Shown here one piece after another: positions 52,726 to 61,480 of a DNA stretch of 64,000 bases. A program made the translations under genes and the position numbers. Source of the stretch: Micromonospora marina (GTDB taxonomy: Bacteria; Actinomycetota; Actinomycetes; Mycobacteriales; Micromonosporaceae); contig NZ_FMCV01000024.1 of assembly GCF_900091565.1 (NCBI RefSeq), forward strand, positions 45,690 through 109,689, read 5' to 3'. Within the stretch, counting starts at the first letter, position 1. Each line of letters opens with the position of its first letter. The notes under the pieces are model-generated. The model had not been told where the DNA came from, searched no databases, and was given only the letters and a program-made list of their open reading frames with translations.

Positions 52726-52843
52726 GGTCAAACCCCCGCTCTGGCGCACGCGCGCCCTCGCCAGGTTCAACGAGTCCGGTGCCGGGGAGGTCGCTGTCCG
52801 CCACCCGTCCGGGTCACCGGACCGGCCATGGCCAGGAGGATCG

Positions 52844-53515
52844 TCAGCGGCCCCGGCGGGGCAGCGGGAGGTGGCCGGGGAACAGGTCGGCGCCGAGCGT
52901 CACCCCGGCCGCCCGTAACGCGGCGATCAGCGCGTTCTGCACCAGGTAGGAGTCGGGTAGCTGCCAGCGTGCCTGCTCCGGGGCGACCACCCAGCGCACC
53001 GTCCCCTCGGGCAGCCGGGTCGGTGGAGCGGGGATCCACGAGCCGGGTCCGTGGCGTACCACGTGGAAGCAGTGCTCCAGCTCGGGCCGCAGCGGGTCGC
53101 CGGGCCGGACCAGGAACATCCAGCGGCCGGTCGGGGTGACCAGCGCCGGTCCGCGTACGCCGAAACCGGCGGGATGGGTGGCGACCGCGTCCAGGACCTG
53201 CCGGCCCAGGTGGGTGGCGACCTCCAGGACGTCGAAGGCGCGGCCGGTGGGCAGCAGGATGCCGTGCGGGCGGCTGCGCCACCAGGTGGCCACGCGGGCC
53301 GGGTCGGCGCTGGCGCCGTGTTCCCAGTCCTCCAGGGCGGGGTGGCAGCCCACCGTCGGGCAGCCGGCCCGGCCGCAGACGAACCGGCTGTTGGCCAGGC
53401 AGGCGCCGGGGGTGACCGGCCAGCCGTGCAGCGCGTACCGCACCGCGACGCGGCGCAGCCGGACCCGTTCCAGCGGCGACAGGTGAGCGACGCGCGGCCG
53501 GACGTTCCTCCACAT
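52844..53515 (-). CDS. Bifunctional DNA primase/polymerase-like protein
   Basis: This 223-residue protein likely starts at ATG 53515 behind GAGGGGA; GTG 53584 would add 23 residues. The prim-pol core is RYALHGWPVTPGACL, a zinc-like CGRAGCPTVGCHPALEDWEHGAS, and GILLPTGRAFDVLEV with the catalytic-type acidic pattern partly changed. It is short and lacks a helicase, so primer synthesis is uncertain. It is divergent from the XRE/TPR gene and shares a palindromic gap. Confidence 0.75.
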   Translation of the reverse strand: MWRNVRPRVAHLSPLERVRLRRVAVRYALHGWPVTPGACLANSRFVCGRAGCPTVGCHPALEDWEHGASADPARVATWWRSRPHGILLPTGRAFDVLEVATHLGRQVLDAVATHPAGFGVRGPALVTPTGRWMFLVRPGDPLRPELEHCFHVVRHGPGSWIPAPPTRLPEGTVRWVVAPEQARWQLPDSYLVQNALIAALRAAGVTLGADLFPGHLPLPRRGR

Positions 53516-53612
53516 GTCTGCCGTCCCCTCTGGTCCCGCCGAACCGTCCACAAGCCACATGTCGAAAGCCGTCACTGCCGTCACCCACGCTCGTTGAGGT
53601 GACTAACGGTCG

Positions 53613-53625
53613 GTGCAACTTGCAC
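53613..53625. promoter_or_regulatory. Palindrome GTGCAA-C-TTGCAC in divergent gap
   Basis: A perfect 6-1-6 inverted repeat lies between the prim-pol and XRE/TPR genes, followed by AT-rich GAAAACTAC. It is a candidate operator for the XRE protein (inference). Confidence 0.45.
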
Positions 53626-53732
53626 GAAAACTACGAGAACTGGCTGGACGGTGGACGCACAACCTGTGCGATCGGCGCGAGCCTGAGGGACGTGGGGGGA
53701 ACGGCCGGGGCCGTGAGGGGGAGGGAGCAGGA

Positions 53733-54962
53733 ATGGACGAACTGCCCATAGGCCGGCGGGTGGCGTACTGGCGGAGTCGCCGCAAGATGTCCCAGCAGGT
53801 CTTCGCCGACCGGCTCGGCAAGTCCAAGAGCTGGGTGGACAAGGTGGAGCGCGGCGTCCGCCGGCTGGACAAGTTCTCCGTGCTCTACGAGATCGCCGAC
53901 ATTCTCCAGATCGACGTGCAGTTGCTGCACGGCAAGGATCCGGAGCGGCGTACCGACGCGCTCAACTGCATCGACCAGGTCGAGGTGGAGGAGATCCGCA
54001 CCGCCCTGGAGCGGTACGACTCGATGAGCGCCTACTTCGACGCGGCGCCCTACCCCCCGCCGCTGGCCGACATGCGCAAGGCCGTCAACCACGCCTGGCT
54101 GACCTACCAGTACGGCCGCTACGGCATGCTCACCCGCGCGTTGCCCAAGCTGCTGCGCGACGCCCAGGCGGCGGACGCCGGCTACGCCGGTGACGACCAG
54201 GTACGCGAGGCCGCCCACCTGCTCGGGCAGGTCTACCAGATCGCCTCCTCGGTGCTGCGCAAGCTCGGCGAGTGCGACCTCGCCTGGCTCGCCGCCGACC
54301 GGTCGATGGCGGTGGCCCAGCGGGCCGACGACCCGCTGCTGGCCGGCATCGCCACCACGAGGGTCTGCAACGCGCTCGTCGCGATGGGCCGCCCCCGCCC
54401 GGCGCTGGAGCTCAACGTCCGCATCGCGGGCCGGCTCGCGCCCGGCGGCGACAACGACGTCGGGCCGGAACGGATCTCCGTGTACGGCATGCTGCTGCTC
54501 CAGGGCGCGATGGCGGCCGCCCGGATCGGCGACTCGGCGACCGTGGACGACCTGCTCACCGGTGCCGAAGAGGCGGCCAGGCTGCTCGGCGGCGACCACA
54601 ACCACTACTGGACCTCCTTCGGCCCGACCAACCTGGAACTGCACCGCGCGGCGGCGGCGGTCGAGCTGGGCGACGGCGGCCGGGCGGTGGAGACCCACCT
54701 GCGGCTGGCCGAGCCCGCGTTCAACGCGCTGCTGCCGGAGCGGCGCGCACACCACCTGCTCGACCTGGCCCGGGGCTACTCCCAGATCGGTGACGTCGCC
54801 AACGCCGGGGACATGCTGCTGCGCGGCGACCGGCTCGCGCCGTCGGAGATCCGGTGCCGGCCGATAGCGCACGAACTGATGTCCGAGATTCTCCGTCGCA
54901 CACGTGGTGCGCCGCCTCCGCCGATCGCGGAGTTGGCTGAACACATGGGAGTCGGAGTATGA
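53733..54962 (+). CDS. XRE HTH regulator with TPR-like C-terminal domain
   Basis: This 409-residue protein starts at ATG 53733 after GAGGGAGCAGGA. The helix-turn-helix is RVAYWRSRRKMSQQVFADRLGKSKSWVDKVERGVRRLDKFS in blocks within residues 8-50. Residues about 90-390 form helical repeats of TPR type (VREAAHLLGQVYQIASSVL, LAWLAADRSMAVA, HHLLDLARGYSQIGDVANA). TPR regulators of this kind often sense peptides or partner proteins. The stop overlaps the flavoprotein start (ATGA). Confidence 0.85.
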   Translation: MDELPIGRRVAYWRSRRKMSQQVFADRLGKSKSWVDKVERGVRRLDKFSVLYEIADILQIDVQLLHGKDPERRTDALNCIDQVEVEEIRTALERYDSMSAYFDAAPYPPPLADMRKAVNHAWLTYQYGRYGMLTRALPKLLRDAQAADAGYAGDDQVREAAHLLGQVYQIASSVLRKLGECDLAWLAADRSMAVAQRADDPLLAGIATTRVCNALVAMGRPRPALELNVRIAGRLAPGGDNDVGPERISVYGMLLLQGAMAAARIGDSATVDDLLTGAEEAARLLGGDHNHYWTSFGPTNLELHRAAAAVELGDGGRAVETHLRLAEPAFNALLPERRAHHLLDLARGYSQIGDVANAGDMLLRGDRLAPSEIRCRPIAHELMSEILRRTRGAPPPPIAELAEHMGVGV

Positions 54963-55540
54963 GCGGTCCGGAGACCGCCAACGGGCACCGGCGGGTGCTC
55001 TACGTCATCGCCTGCGGTTCGCCGCTGGCCCGTCACGTCGGCCGGCTGGTCGACCTCGCCCAGCGGGAGGGCTGGACGGTCTGCGTGGTCACCACGCCGG
55101 ACGGCGCGAAGTTCGTCGACCGGACGGAGCTGGCCCGGCAGACCGGCCATCCGGTCCGTACGCACTACAAGAACCCGGGTGACCCGGACGTGCTGCCCCC
55201 GGCCGACGCGATTCTGGTGTGCCCGGCCACCGTCAACACGATCAACAAGTGGGCGGTCGGCATCACCGACACACTGGCGCTGGGCCTGCTGGTCGAGGCG
55301 CAGGGGATGGGGGTGCCGATCGCCGCCGTCCCGTACACGAACGAGGCGATGGCCGCGCACCCGGCGTTCCGGGCCGGCCTCGACCGGCTCTCGCAGTGGG
55401 GCGTCCGGGTGGTCTTCGGCGACCACGTCGTACGCCTGCACCCGCCCGGCACGGGGGAGCGGCACGCGGACGCCTTCCCCTGGGACGCCGGCCTGGCCGC
55501 CCTGCGCGGCGCGGACCGCCCGGTCGCCCCGGTCGGCTGA
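54959..55540 (+). CDS. Flavoprotein of the HFCD (phosphopantothenoylcysteine decarboxylase-like) family
   Basis: This 193-residue protein starts at ATG 54959, overlapping the XRE/TPR stop. HFCD features are VLYVIACGSPLARHVGRLVDLAQ, TPDGAKFVD and ADAILVCPATVNTINKWAVGITDTLALGLL, with PYTNEAMAAHPAF at the flavin site. These enzymes bind FMN and oxidise or decarboxylate Cys-containing substrates. Coupling to a regulator rather than to coenzyme A genes suggests another role. A 16-bp hairpin follows. Confidence 0.8.
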   Translation: MSGPETANGHRRVLYVIACGSPLARHVGRLVDLAQREGWTVCVVTTPDGAKFVDRTELARQTGHPVRTHYKNPGDPDVLPPADAILVCPATVNTINKWAVGITDTLALGLLVEAQGMGVPIAAVPYTNEAMAAHPAFRAGLDRLSQWGVRVVFGDHVVRLHPPGTGERHADAFPWDAGLAALRGADRPVAPVG

Positions 55541-55544
55541 GGCG

Positions 55545-55581
55545 CGAGCGTGGCTCCCGGCGCGCCCGGGAGCCACGCTCG
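55545..55581 (+). terminator. 16-bp perfect hairpin after the flavoprotein gene
   Basis: CGAGCGTGGCTCCCGG (55545-55560) and its exact complement (55566-55581) enclose five bases, beginning four bases past the stop. It is the strongest stem in the window and probably ends the XRE-flavoprotein transcript before Nif3. Confidence 0.75.
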
Positions 55582-55628
55582 GCGGCGCTCGGCGTGTACC
55601 GGCCCGGACGCCGGTAAGCTGGCCGCCC

Positions 55629-56486
55629 GTGAGCACAACAGTCGCCGGCGTCGTGGCCGCGCTGGACCGCCGTTATCCGCCCGCCTGGGCCGAGGAGTGG
55701 GACCGGGTCGGCCTGGTGCTGGGCGAGCCCGACCGCCCGGTGCACCGGGTCGCCTGCGTGGTGGACGTGGTCCCGGAGACCGTGGACGAGGCGCTCGACG
55801 CCGGCGCGGACATGATCGTCGCGCACCATCCGCTGCTGCTGCGCGGCGTCTCGTCGGTGGCCGCCACCACGTACAAGGGCCGGATCGTGCACCGGTTGAT
55901 CAAGGCGGACGTCGCGCTGCACGTGGCGCACACCAACGCCGACGTGGCCGACCCGGGAGTGTCCGACGCGCTCGCCGCCCGGTTCGGGCTGACCGGGCTA
56001 CGCCCGCTGCACCCGCCCCGCCCCGGCTCGCCCGCGGCCGGGCCCGGCCGGGGCATCGGCCGCATCGGTGAGCTGCCCACCCCGATGACGCTCGCCGAGC
56101 TGACCCGGCTGGCCGCCGCCGTGCTCCCGGTCACCGCCTGGGGAGTTCGCGCCGCCGGGGATCCCGGGCGTATGGTTCGTACCCTCGCCGTCAGCGGCGG
56201 CTCGGGGGACGGCTTCCTCACCGAGGCGACCGCGGCCGGGGTGGACGCGTTCCTCACCGCGGACCTGCGTCACCACCCGGCCGGGGAACACCTCGCCGCC
56301 GGTGGCCCGGCGCTGCTGGACGCCGCCCACTGGGCGACGGAGCGACCCTGGCTGGACGACCTGGCCGCCTACCTGGCCGCCGAGCTGGACGTCGAGACCG
56401 TGGTGTCCGACCTGGACACCGACCCGTGGACCGTGCACGCCGCCGCGCCCCGGCCGGACGACAAGGAGCCCCGACGTGAAGGCTGA
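55629..56486 (+). CDS. Nif3-like dinuclear metal-centre protein
   Basis: This 285-residue protein starts at GTG 55629. Nif3 marks are EWDRVGLVLGEP, MIVAHHPLLLRGVSSV with the metal-binding HH, LHVAHTNADVA, and VDAFLTADLRHHPAGEHLA near the C-terminus. It forms hexamers with a two-metal site and is annotated as a GTP cyclohydrolase I type 2, but its true reaction is unclear. It begins an operon with the zinc-ribbon and RNase H genes, in mycobacterial order. Confidence 0.88.
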   Translation: MSTTVAGVVAALDRRYPPAWAEEWDRVGLVLGEPDRPVHRVACVVDVVPETVDEALDAGADMIVAHHPLLLRGVSSVAATTYKGRIVHRLIKADVALHVAHTNADVADPGVSDALAARFGLTGLRPLHPPRPGSPAAGPGRGIGRIGELPTPMTLAELTRLAAAVLPVTAWGVRAAGDPGRMVRTLAVSGGSGDGFLTEATAAGVDAFLTADLRHHPAGEHLAAGGPALLDAAHWATERPWLDDLAAYLAAELDVETVVSDLDTDPWTVHAAAPRPDDKEPRREG

Positions 56487-57213
56487 CCCGAAGGTGCAGC
56501 GCCGCCTGCTCGACCTCCAGGCGATCGACACCACGCTGGCCCAGCTCGCGCACCGCCGCCGCACCCTGCCGGAGCGCGCCGAGCTGGAGGCCCTGGCGCG
56601 TGAGCTGTCCGCGCTGGAGGACGAGCGGGTCCGCGCCCAGGTGGCAGTCGACGACCTGGACCGGGACATCGCCCGGATCGAGAAGGACGTCGACCAGGTG
56701 CGGGCGCGCAAGAGCAAGGACGAGGCCCGGCTGGCCTCGGGCAGCGGCCCGGCCCGGGAGCTGGAGGCGATCCAGCACGAGCTGGTCTCGCTGAACCGCC
56801 GGCAGAGCGACCTGGAGGACGCCGAGCTGGAGCTGATGGAGCAGCGGGAGACCGCGCAGGGTGTGCTCGACGGCGTGGAGAGCCGGATCGCGGCGGCCCG
56901 CGAGCGCCGCGCCGCGACCGAGCAGCGCCGCGACGAGACCCTGGCGGAGATCGCCAAGGAGGAGGATTTCAAGCGCTCCGCCCGCCAGCCGCTCGCCGGT
57001 GACCTCCCGTCGGACCTGGTCGGCCTCTACGACAAGATCCGCGAGGACACCGGCCTGGGTGCCGCGCTGCTGACCGGTGGTCGCTGCGGCGGCTGCCGGC
57101 TGGAGCTGTCGGGTGCCGATCTGGCCCGCATCCGCAAGACCGACCCGGAGGACGTGGTCCGCTGCGAGGACTGCCGGCGGATCATGGTCCGGACCAACGA
57201 GTCGGGACTGTAG
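56476..57213 (+). CDS. Coiled-coil protein with C-terminal C4 zinc ribbon
   Basis: This 245-residue protein starts at GTG 56476 behind AAGGAG, overlapping the Nif3 end by 11 bases. Residues about 10-175 form a long coiled coil, rich in Leu, Glu and Arg. The zinc ribbon is CGGCRLELSGADLARI then VVRCEDCRRI, giving CxxC-x-CxxC. Rv2229c is the mycobacterial counterpart I recall. It may bind RNA or ribosomal partners, but the function is unproved. Confidence 0.85.
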   Translation: MKADPKVQRRLLDLQAIDTTLAQLAHRRRTLPERAELEALARELSALEDERVRAQVAVDDLDRDIARIEKDVDQVRARKSKDEARLASGSGPARELEAIQHELVSLNRRQSDLEDAELELMEQRETAQGVLDGVESRIAAARERRAATEQRRDETLAEIAKEEDFKRSARQPLAGDLPSDLVGLYDKIREDTGLGAALLTGGRCGGCRLELSGADLARIRKTDPEDVVRCEDCRRIMVRTNESGL

Positions 57214-57218
57214 CCGCC

Positions 57219-58391
57219 GTGGCGGTGCGCGCGGTCGTGATCGAGGCCGACGGCGGTTCCCGGGGCAACCCCGGCCCGGCCGGCTACGGCGCGGTGGTCC
57301 GTGATCCGGAGTCCGGTGAGGTGCTGGCCGAGCGGTCCGAGTCGATCGGTACGGCGACGAACAACGTCGCCGAGTACCGGGGCCTCATCGCCGGGCTGGA
57401 GGCCGCCGCCGAGCTGGGCGCGGCCGAGGTCGAGGCGCGGATGGACTCCAAGCTGGTGGTCGAGCAGATGTGCGGCCGCTGGCAGATCAAACACCCCGGG
57501 CTGCGCCCGCTCGCGGCCCAGGCCGCCGGGCTGGTCAGCCGGTTCGCCGCCGTACGGTTCACCTGGGTGCCCCGCGACCGCAACCGGCACGCCGACGCCC
57601 TGGCCAACGCGGCCATGGACGCCGCCGCATCCGGCGCCGCACCGGCCGAGGTCGTACCGCGTGGCGTGGCCGCGCCCGAGCCGGGCGTACGGGAGGCGGC
57701 GGTCGTGCGGGCCACCGGCACCGACCCGGCCACCACGCCGGCCTCCTGGGAGCCGCGCCCGACCGAGGAGGCCACCCGGCTGATCCTGGTGCGGCACGGC
57801 GAGACCGAGCGCACCGTGCAGAAGCGTTACTCCGGCCGGGGCGACGTGGCGCTCACCGAGCGCGGCCGGGCCCAGGCCCGGGCCACCGCCGCCCGGGTGG
57901 CCGCGCTGGCGCCGTCCGTCGCGGCAGTGGTCAGTTCCCCGCTGTCGCGGTGCACGGCCACCGCCGAGGCGGTCGCCGCGCAGGTCGGCAACCCGCCGGT
58001 ACGCACCGACGACGACCTGATCGAGTGCGACTTCGGGGTCTGGGAGGGGCACACGTTCGCCGAGGTACGCGAGGGCTGGGCGGCCGAGCTGGACGCCTGG
58101 CTCGCCTCCACCCGGGTGGCCCCGCCGCGGGGCGAGTCGTTCGTGACGGTCGCCGAGCGGACCGGGCGGGCGGTCGACCGGCTACGGTCGGCGTACCCGG
58201 GGGAGACGGTCGTGGTGGTCTCCCACGTCTCGCCGATCAAGCTGGTGCTGCGCGACGCGCTCGCCGCCGGAGACGCGTTCCTGCACCGGCTCTACCTGGA
58301 CACGGCGGGCATCTCGGTGCTGGACCTGTACCCGGACGGCGGCGTCGCGGTCCGCTCGGTGAACGACACCTCGCACCTCACGGACGTCTGA
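57219..58391 (+). CDS. Bifunctional RNase H / acid phosphatase
   Basis: This 390-residue fusion starts at GTG 57219. The N-terminal RNase HI domain (residues 1-135) has EADGGSRGNPGPAGYG, TNNVAEYRGLIAGLEAA, MDSKLVVEQMCGRWQIKH and RNRHADALANAAMD for the acidic centre. The C-terminal histidine-phosphatase domain (about residues 190-390) has LILVRHGETERTVQKRYSG and VVVSHVSPIKLVLRD. M. tuberculosis Rv2228c has the same layout and cuts RNA in RNA-DNA hybrids; its phosphatase part has alpha-ribazole phosphatase (CobC) activity. Confidence 0.93.
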   Translation: MAVRAVVIEADGGSRGNPGPAGYGAVVRDPESGEVLAERSESIGTATNNVAEYRGLIAGLEAAAELGAAEVEARMDSKLVVEQMCGRWQIKHPGLRPLAAQAAGLVSRFAAVRFTWVPRDRNRHADALANAAMDAAASGAAPAEVVPRGVAAPEPGVREAAVVRATGTDPATTPASWEPRPTEEATRLILVRHGETERTVQKRYSGRGDVALTERGRAQARATAARVAALAPSVAAVVSSPLSRCTATAEAVAAQVGNPPVRTDDDLIECDFGVWEGHTFAEVREGWAAELDAWLASTRVAPPRGESFVTVAERTGRAVDRLRSAYPGETVVVVSHVSPIKLVLRDALAAGDAFLHRLYLDTAGISVLDLYPDGGVAVRSVNDTSHLTDV

Positions 58392-58447
58392 CGGCCGTTC
58401 GGCGCATGCCGGCGGCCGTTCGGCGCATCGACATCACCTGATCGGAC

Positions 58448-58461
58448 GTGACCCCCGTCAC
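58448..58461. promoter_or_regulatory. Palindrome GTGAC-CCCC-GTCAC ahead of symporter pair
   Basis: A perfect 5-4-5 inverted repeat lies 56 bases before the DUF3311 start, followed by TAGCCT, which could be a -10 element. It may be a regulator site, for example of a GntR or CRP type protein, but this is only a suggestion. Confidence 0.35.
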
Positions 58462-58516
58462 AGGGTCGTAGCCTCCGGCCGTCAATGGCCCGCTACGAAT
58501 GCCCGGAGGGTGTCAC

Positions 58517-58759
58517 ATGTCCGCACCGGAACCGGAGGCGCTCGACACGGCGCGATCCAGGGCGAAGGACAAGAGTCCCTGGAACTGGTTGCTCTTCATC
58601 CCGATCGTGGTGCCGCTGATCCCGGCACTGTTCAACGCCGACTCGCCCCGCCTGTTCGGGTTCCCCCGCTTCTACTGGCTGCAACTGGTCTGGATCCTGC
58701 TGGGCGTCGGCACCACCACGCTGGTCTACCAGATGACCAAGAAGCGGGGTGACCACTGA
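58517..58759 (+). CDS. DUF3311 small membrane subunit of a symporter
   Basis: This 80-residue protein starts at ATG 58517 behind GGAGGG. It has two helices (LLFIPIVVPLIPALF and YWLQLVWILLGVGTTTLVY) and a basic tail. DUF3311 proteins almost always precede a sodium:solute symporter gene and are thought to be its partner. The stop overlaps the symporter start as TGATG. Confidence 0.88.
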   Translation: MSAPEPEALDTARSRAKDKSPWNWLLFIPIVVPLIPALFNADSPRLFGFPRFYWLQLVWILLGVGTTTLVYQMTKKRGDH

Positions 58760-60414
58760 TGTGGCGGGACCACCTCACCGAGATCATCGTCTTCACGCTG
58801 CTGTTCCTGCTGGTCAGCGCCATGGGCTTCGTGGCGGCCCGGTGGCGCAGGCCGACGGACATGGCCCACCTGGACGAGTGGGGGCTGGGCGGGCGCAGCT
58901 TCGGCGGCTGGATCACCTGGTTCCTGGTCGGCGGTGACCTCTACACCGCGTACACGTTCGTGGCGGTCCCGGCGCTGATCTTCGGGGCCGGCGCGGCGGG
59001 CTTCTTCGCCGTGCCGTACACGATCGTCATCTACCCGCTGGTGTTCCTGGTGCTGTGCCGGCTCTGGTCGGTCTCGCACCGGCACGGGTTCGTCACCCCG
59101 GCCGACTTCGTCCGCAACCGGTTCGGCTCGCCGATCCTGGCGCTGCTGGTCGCCATCACCGGAATCGTCGCCACCATGCCGTACATCGCGTTGCAGCTGG
59201 TCGGCATCGAGGCGGTGCTGAAGACCATGGGCGTCACCGGGGACACCGCGCTGGCCCGGCACCTGCCGATCATCATCGCGTTCGCGATCCTGGCCGCGTA
59301 CACGTACCAGTCCGGCCTGCGCGCCCCGGCGCTCATCGCGTTCGTCAAGGACTCGCTGATCTACGTCGTGATCCTGGTCGCGGTGATCTGGCTGCCGTAC
59401 AAGCTCGGCGGCTGGGGCGCCATCTTCGACGCGGCCGACGCGAAGTTCCAGGCGTCACCCGCGCCCGGCGACGGCATCCTGCTCAACCAGAACAACCAGA
59501 TCCAGTACGTGACGCTTGCGTTCGGCTCGGCGCTGGCGTTGTTCCTCTACCCGCACAGCATCACCGGTGTGCTGGCCAGCCGGAACCGCGACGTGATCAA
59601 GCGGAACATGTCCGCGCTGCCCGCGTACAGCCTGCTGCTGGGGCTGATCGCGCTGCTCGGCTACATGGCCATCGCGGCCAACGTGAAGCCGCTGCCCGGC
59701 GCGAAGGAGGGCACGACCGACGGCAACACGGTGGTGCCACTGCTGTTCGACCAGCAGTTCCCGGACTGGTTCGCCGGGGTGGCGTACGCCGCCATCGGCA
59801 TCGGCGCGCTGGTGCCCGCGGCGATCATGTCGATCGCGGCGGCGAACCTGTTCACCCGCAACATCTACAAGGAGTACCTGAAGCGGGACGCCACCCCGGC
59901 GCAGGAGGCGAACGTCTCGAAGATCACCTCGCTGGTGGTGAAGGTCGGCGCGGTGGCCTGCATCGTCTTCCTCGACCCGCAGTTCTCCATCGACCTTCAG
60001 CTCATCGGCGGCGTGATCATCCTCCAGACGCTGCCGGCGGTGGCGCTGGGCCTCTACACCCGCTGGTTCCACCGGGGGGCGCTGATCGCCGGCTGGGCGG
60101 CCGGCATGGGCCTGGGCATGTGGATGCTCTACCAGATCGGCAACCCGGCGACCGGGAAGAAGCACTTCGCCGGGTCGGCGTTCCCGCTGGACAAGTTCGG
60201 TCTCGACACGCCGAAGACCATCTATGTCGGCATCGTGGCGGTGCTGGTGAACCTGGTGGTGGCCGCGCTGCTCACGCTGGTGCTGCGCGCGGCGAAGGTG
60301 GCCGACGGCCCGGACGGGACCACGCCGGACGACTACTTCGCCGACGAGGGCGACCCGCGCGTGACGCCCGGCGCCAACCGTGACGCCGCCTCCGCGCACG
60401 AACCGGTCGCGTGA
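58759..60414 (+). CDS. Sodium:solute symporter (SSS family), monocarboxylate-type
   Basis: This 551-residue transporter starts at ATG 58759. It has about 13 membrane helices, with family segments GGRSFGGWITWFLVGGDLYTAYTF, VTPADFVRNRFGSPILALLVAITGIVATMPYIALQLVG (in two blocks) and AAANLFTRNIYKEYLKR. DUF3311-paired members such as Corynebacterium MctC take up acetate, pyruvate or propionate with sodium or protons. The stop codon begins twin-palindrome element copy 4. Confidence 0.9.
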   Translation: MWRDHLTEIIVFTLLFLLVSAMGFVAARWRRPTDMAHLDEWGLGGRSFGGWITWFLVGGDLYTAYTFVAVPALIFGAGAAGFFAVPYTIVIYPLVFLVLCRLWSVSHRHGFVTPADFVRNRFGSPILALLVAITGIVATMPYIALQLVGIEAVLKTMGVTGDTALARHLPIIIAFAILAAYTYQSGLRAPALIAFVKDSLIYVVILVAVIWLPYKLGGWGAIFDAADAKFQASPAPGDGILLNQNNQIQYVTLAFGSALALFLYPHSITGVLASRNRDVIKRNMSALPAYSLLLGLIALLGYMAIAANVKPLPGAKEGTTDGNTVVPLLFDQQFPDWFAGVAYAAIGIGALVPAAIMSIAAANLFTRNIYKEYLKRDATPAQEANVSKITSLVVKVGAVACIVFLDPQFSIDLQLIGGVIILQTLPAVALGLYTRWFHRGALIAGWAAGMGLGMWMLYQIGNPATGKKHFAGSAFPLDKFGLDTPKTIYVGIVAVLVNLVVAALLTLVLRAAKVADGPDGTTPDDYFADEGDPRVTPGANRDAASAHEPVA

Positions 60415-60465
60415 AGGAGGGGCCCCCTATTAACGCCTCGTGCATTGAAGGGGGCCCTTCCTAAC
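60411..60465. terminator. Twin GAAGGGGCCC palindrome element, copy 4
   Basis: GAAGGAGGGGCCCCCTATTAA and GAAGGGGGCCCTTCCTAAC flank CGCCTCGTGCATT. The element overlaps the symporter stop codon on its left and lies eight bases before the end of a minus-strand MarR remnant. It is more diverged than copies 2 and 3. Confidence 0.6.
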
Positions 60466-60472
60466 AACCACC

Positions 60473-60630
60473 TCAGCGACGGCGGTTGCGCGCGTCGAGC
60501 GCCTCGTTGAGGCGGTGCAACATCTCCGCGAGCGTCCCCGGTCCGCCTCGGGCCAGGCGGCGAGGATGTCGCCGTACAACCGGGTGCGGGCCGCCCGGAC
60601 GGCGGCCATCCGCTGGAGCCCGCTCTCTTC
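60473..60630 (-). pseudogene. C-terminal fragment of a MarR regulator, frameshifted
   Basis: The minus strand reads SGLQRMAAVRAARTRLYGDILAAWPEADR, then one missing base near 60536 shifts the frame to TLAEMLHRLNEALDARNRRR and stop. This matches the end of MarR proteins, where the last helix carries xLxRLNEAL. The DNA-binding part is gone; the fragment joins the MFS remnant at about 60630. Confidence 0.55.
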
Positions 60631-61480
60631 ACCACGTACATCGCGGTCACGGCCGTCGGCATGATCCCGGCGACGCTCGCCAGCGAGCGGTTCGGCTCCA
60701 ACGGTGCTCGTCACCGGCGTCTCCGTCGTCGGCCTGGCCGCCATCGGAGCCTCGTTCAGCAGCGACATCGTGCAGCTCTCCGTGCTGCGCGGCGTCTGGG
60801 GCCTGGGCAACGCGATGTTCTTCGCCACCGCCATGGTGATGCTGGTCAACCTGGCCAACGACAGGGAACGGGTGGTCGGCCTGTCCGAGACCGCCCTCGG
60901 GCTCGGCTTCGCCGTCGGCCCGCTGATCGGCGGCCTGCTCGGCGAGGTGAGCTGGCGACTGCCGTTCTCCGTCTGCGGCGTGTTCATGGTGCTGGCGCTC
61001 GGCGTCGCCGCCCGCAAGCTGCGCGAACCGGCGAACAGGCAACAGCCGGTACGCCTCGGCCAGTCTCCACCTACCGCAGGCCCGCGTTCGTGACGCTGTG
61101 CGTGGTCACCGCCGCGTACAACCTCGTCTTCTTCGTCGTGCTCGGCTACCCGCCGCTGTTCCTGCGACTCGACGTCATCCCGCTGGGCCTGGCGTTCACC
61201 GGCTGGGCCCTCGGCCTGGCCGCCGGCATCCTGCGCATCGGGCACCGGCTCACCCACCGCATCGGCGCGGTGCAGACACTCGGCGTCGCACTGCTCGGCC
61301 TGCTGATCTGCATGGTCCGGTTCGCCACGTCCACCGGCGCCGCCATGTCGCTCGGCTCCGCCGACCGGCGTGCCGCCGCCACCGGGGCGTTCCTACCTCG
61401 CGTTCGGTCACCTCATGGCGGCCGGCTACCGCGAACGGGTCATCTGGAACCGGGGCGCCCGCCGGGCCGAGCACGCACCG
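60626..61480 (+). pseudogene. MFS transporter remnant with several frameshifts
   Basis: Membrane segments of a major facilitator continue through three frames. FTTYIAVTAVGMIPATLASERFGS ends near 60700. VLVTGVSVVGLAAIGASFSSDIVQLSVLRGVWGLGNAMFF to LREPANRQQP runs to about 61050. STYRRPAFVTLCVVTAAYNLVFFVVLGYPPLFL runs to about 61390. A fourth piece (YLAFGHLMAAGYRER) follows. Loop motif A is partly kept as ASERFGS. The N-terminal helix and the end are missing. Divergent MarR and MFS remnants suggest a former efflux pair. Confidence 0.7.
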
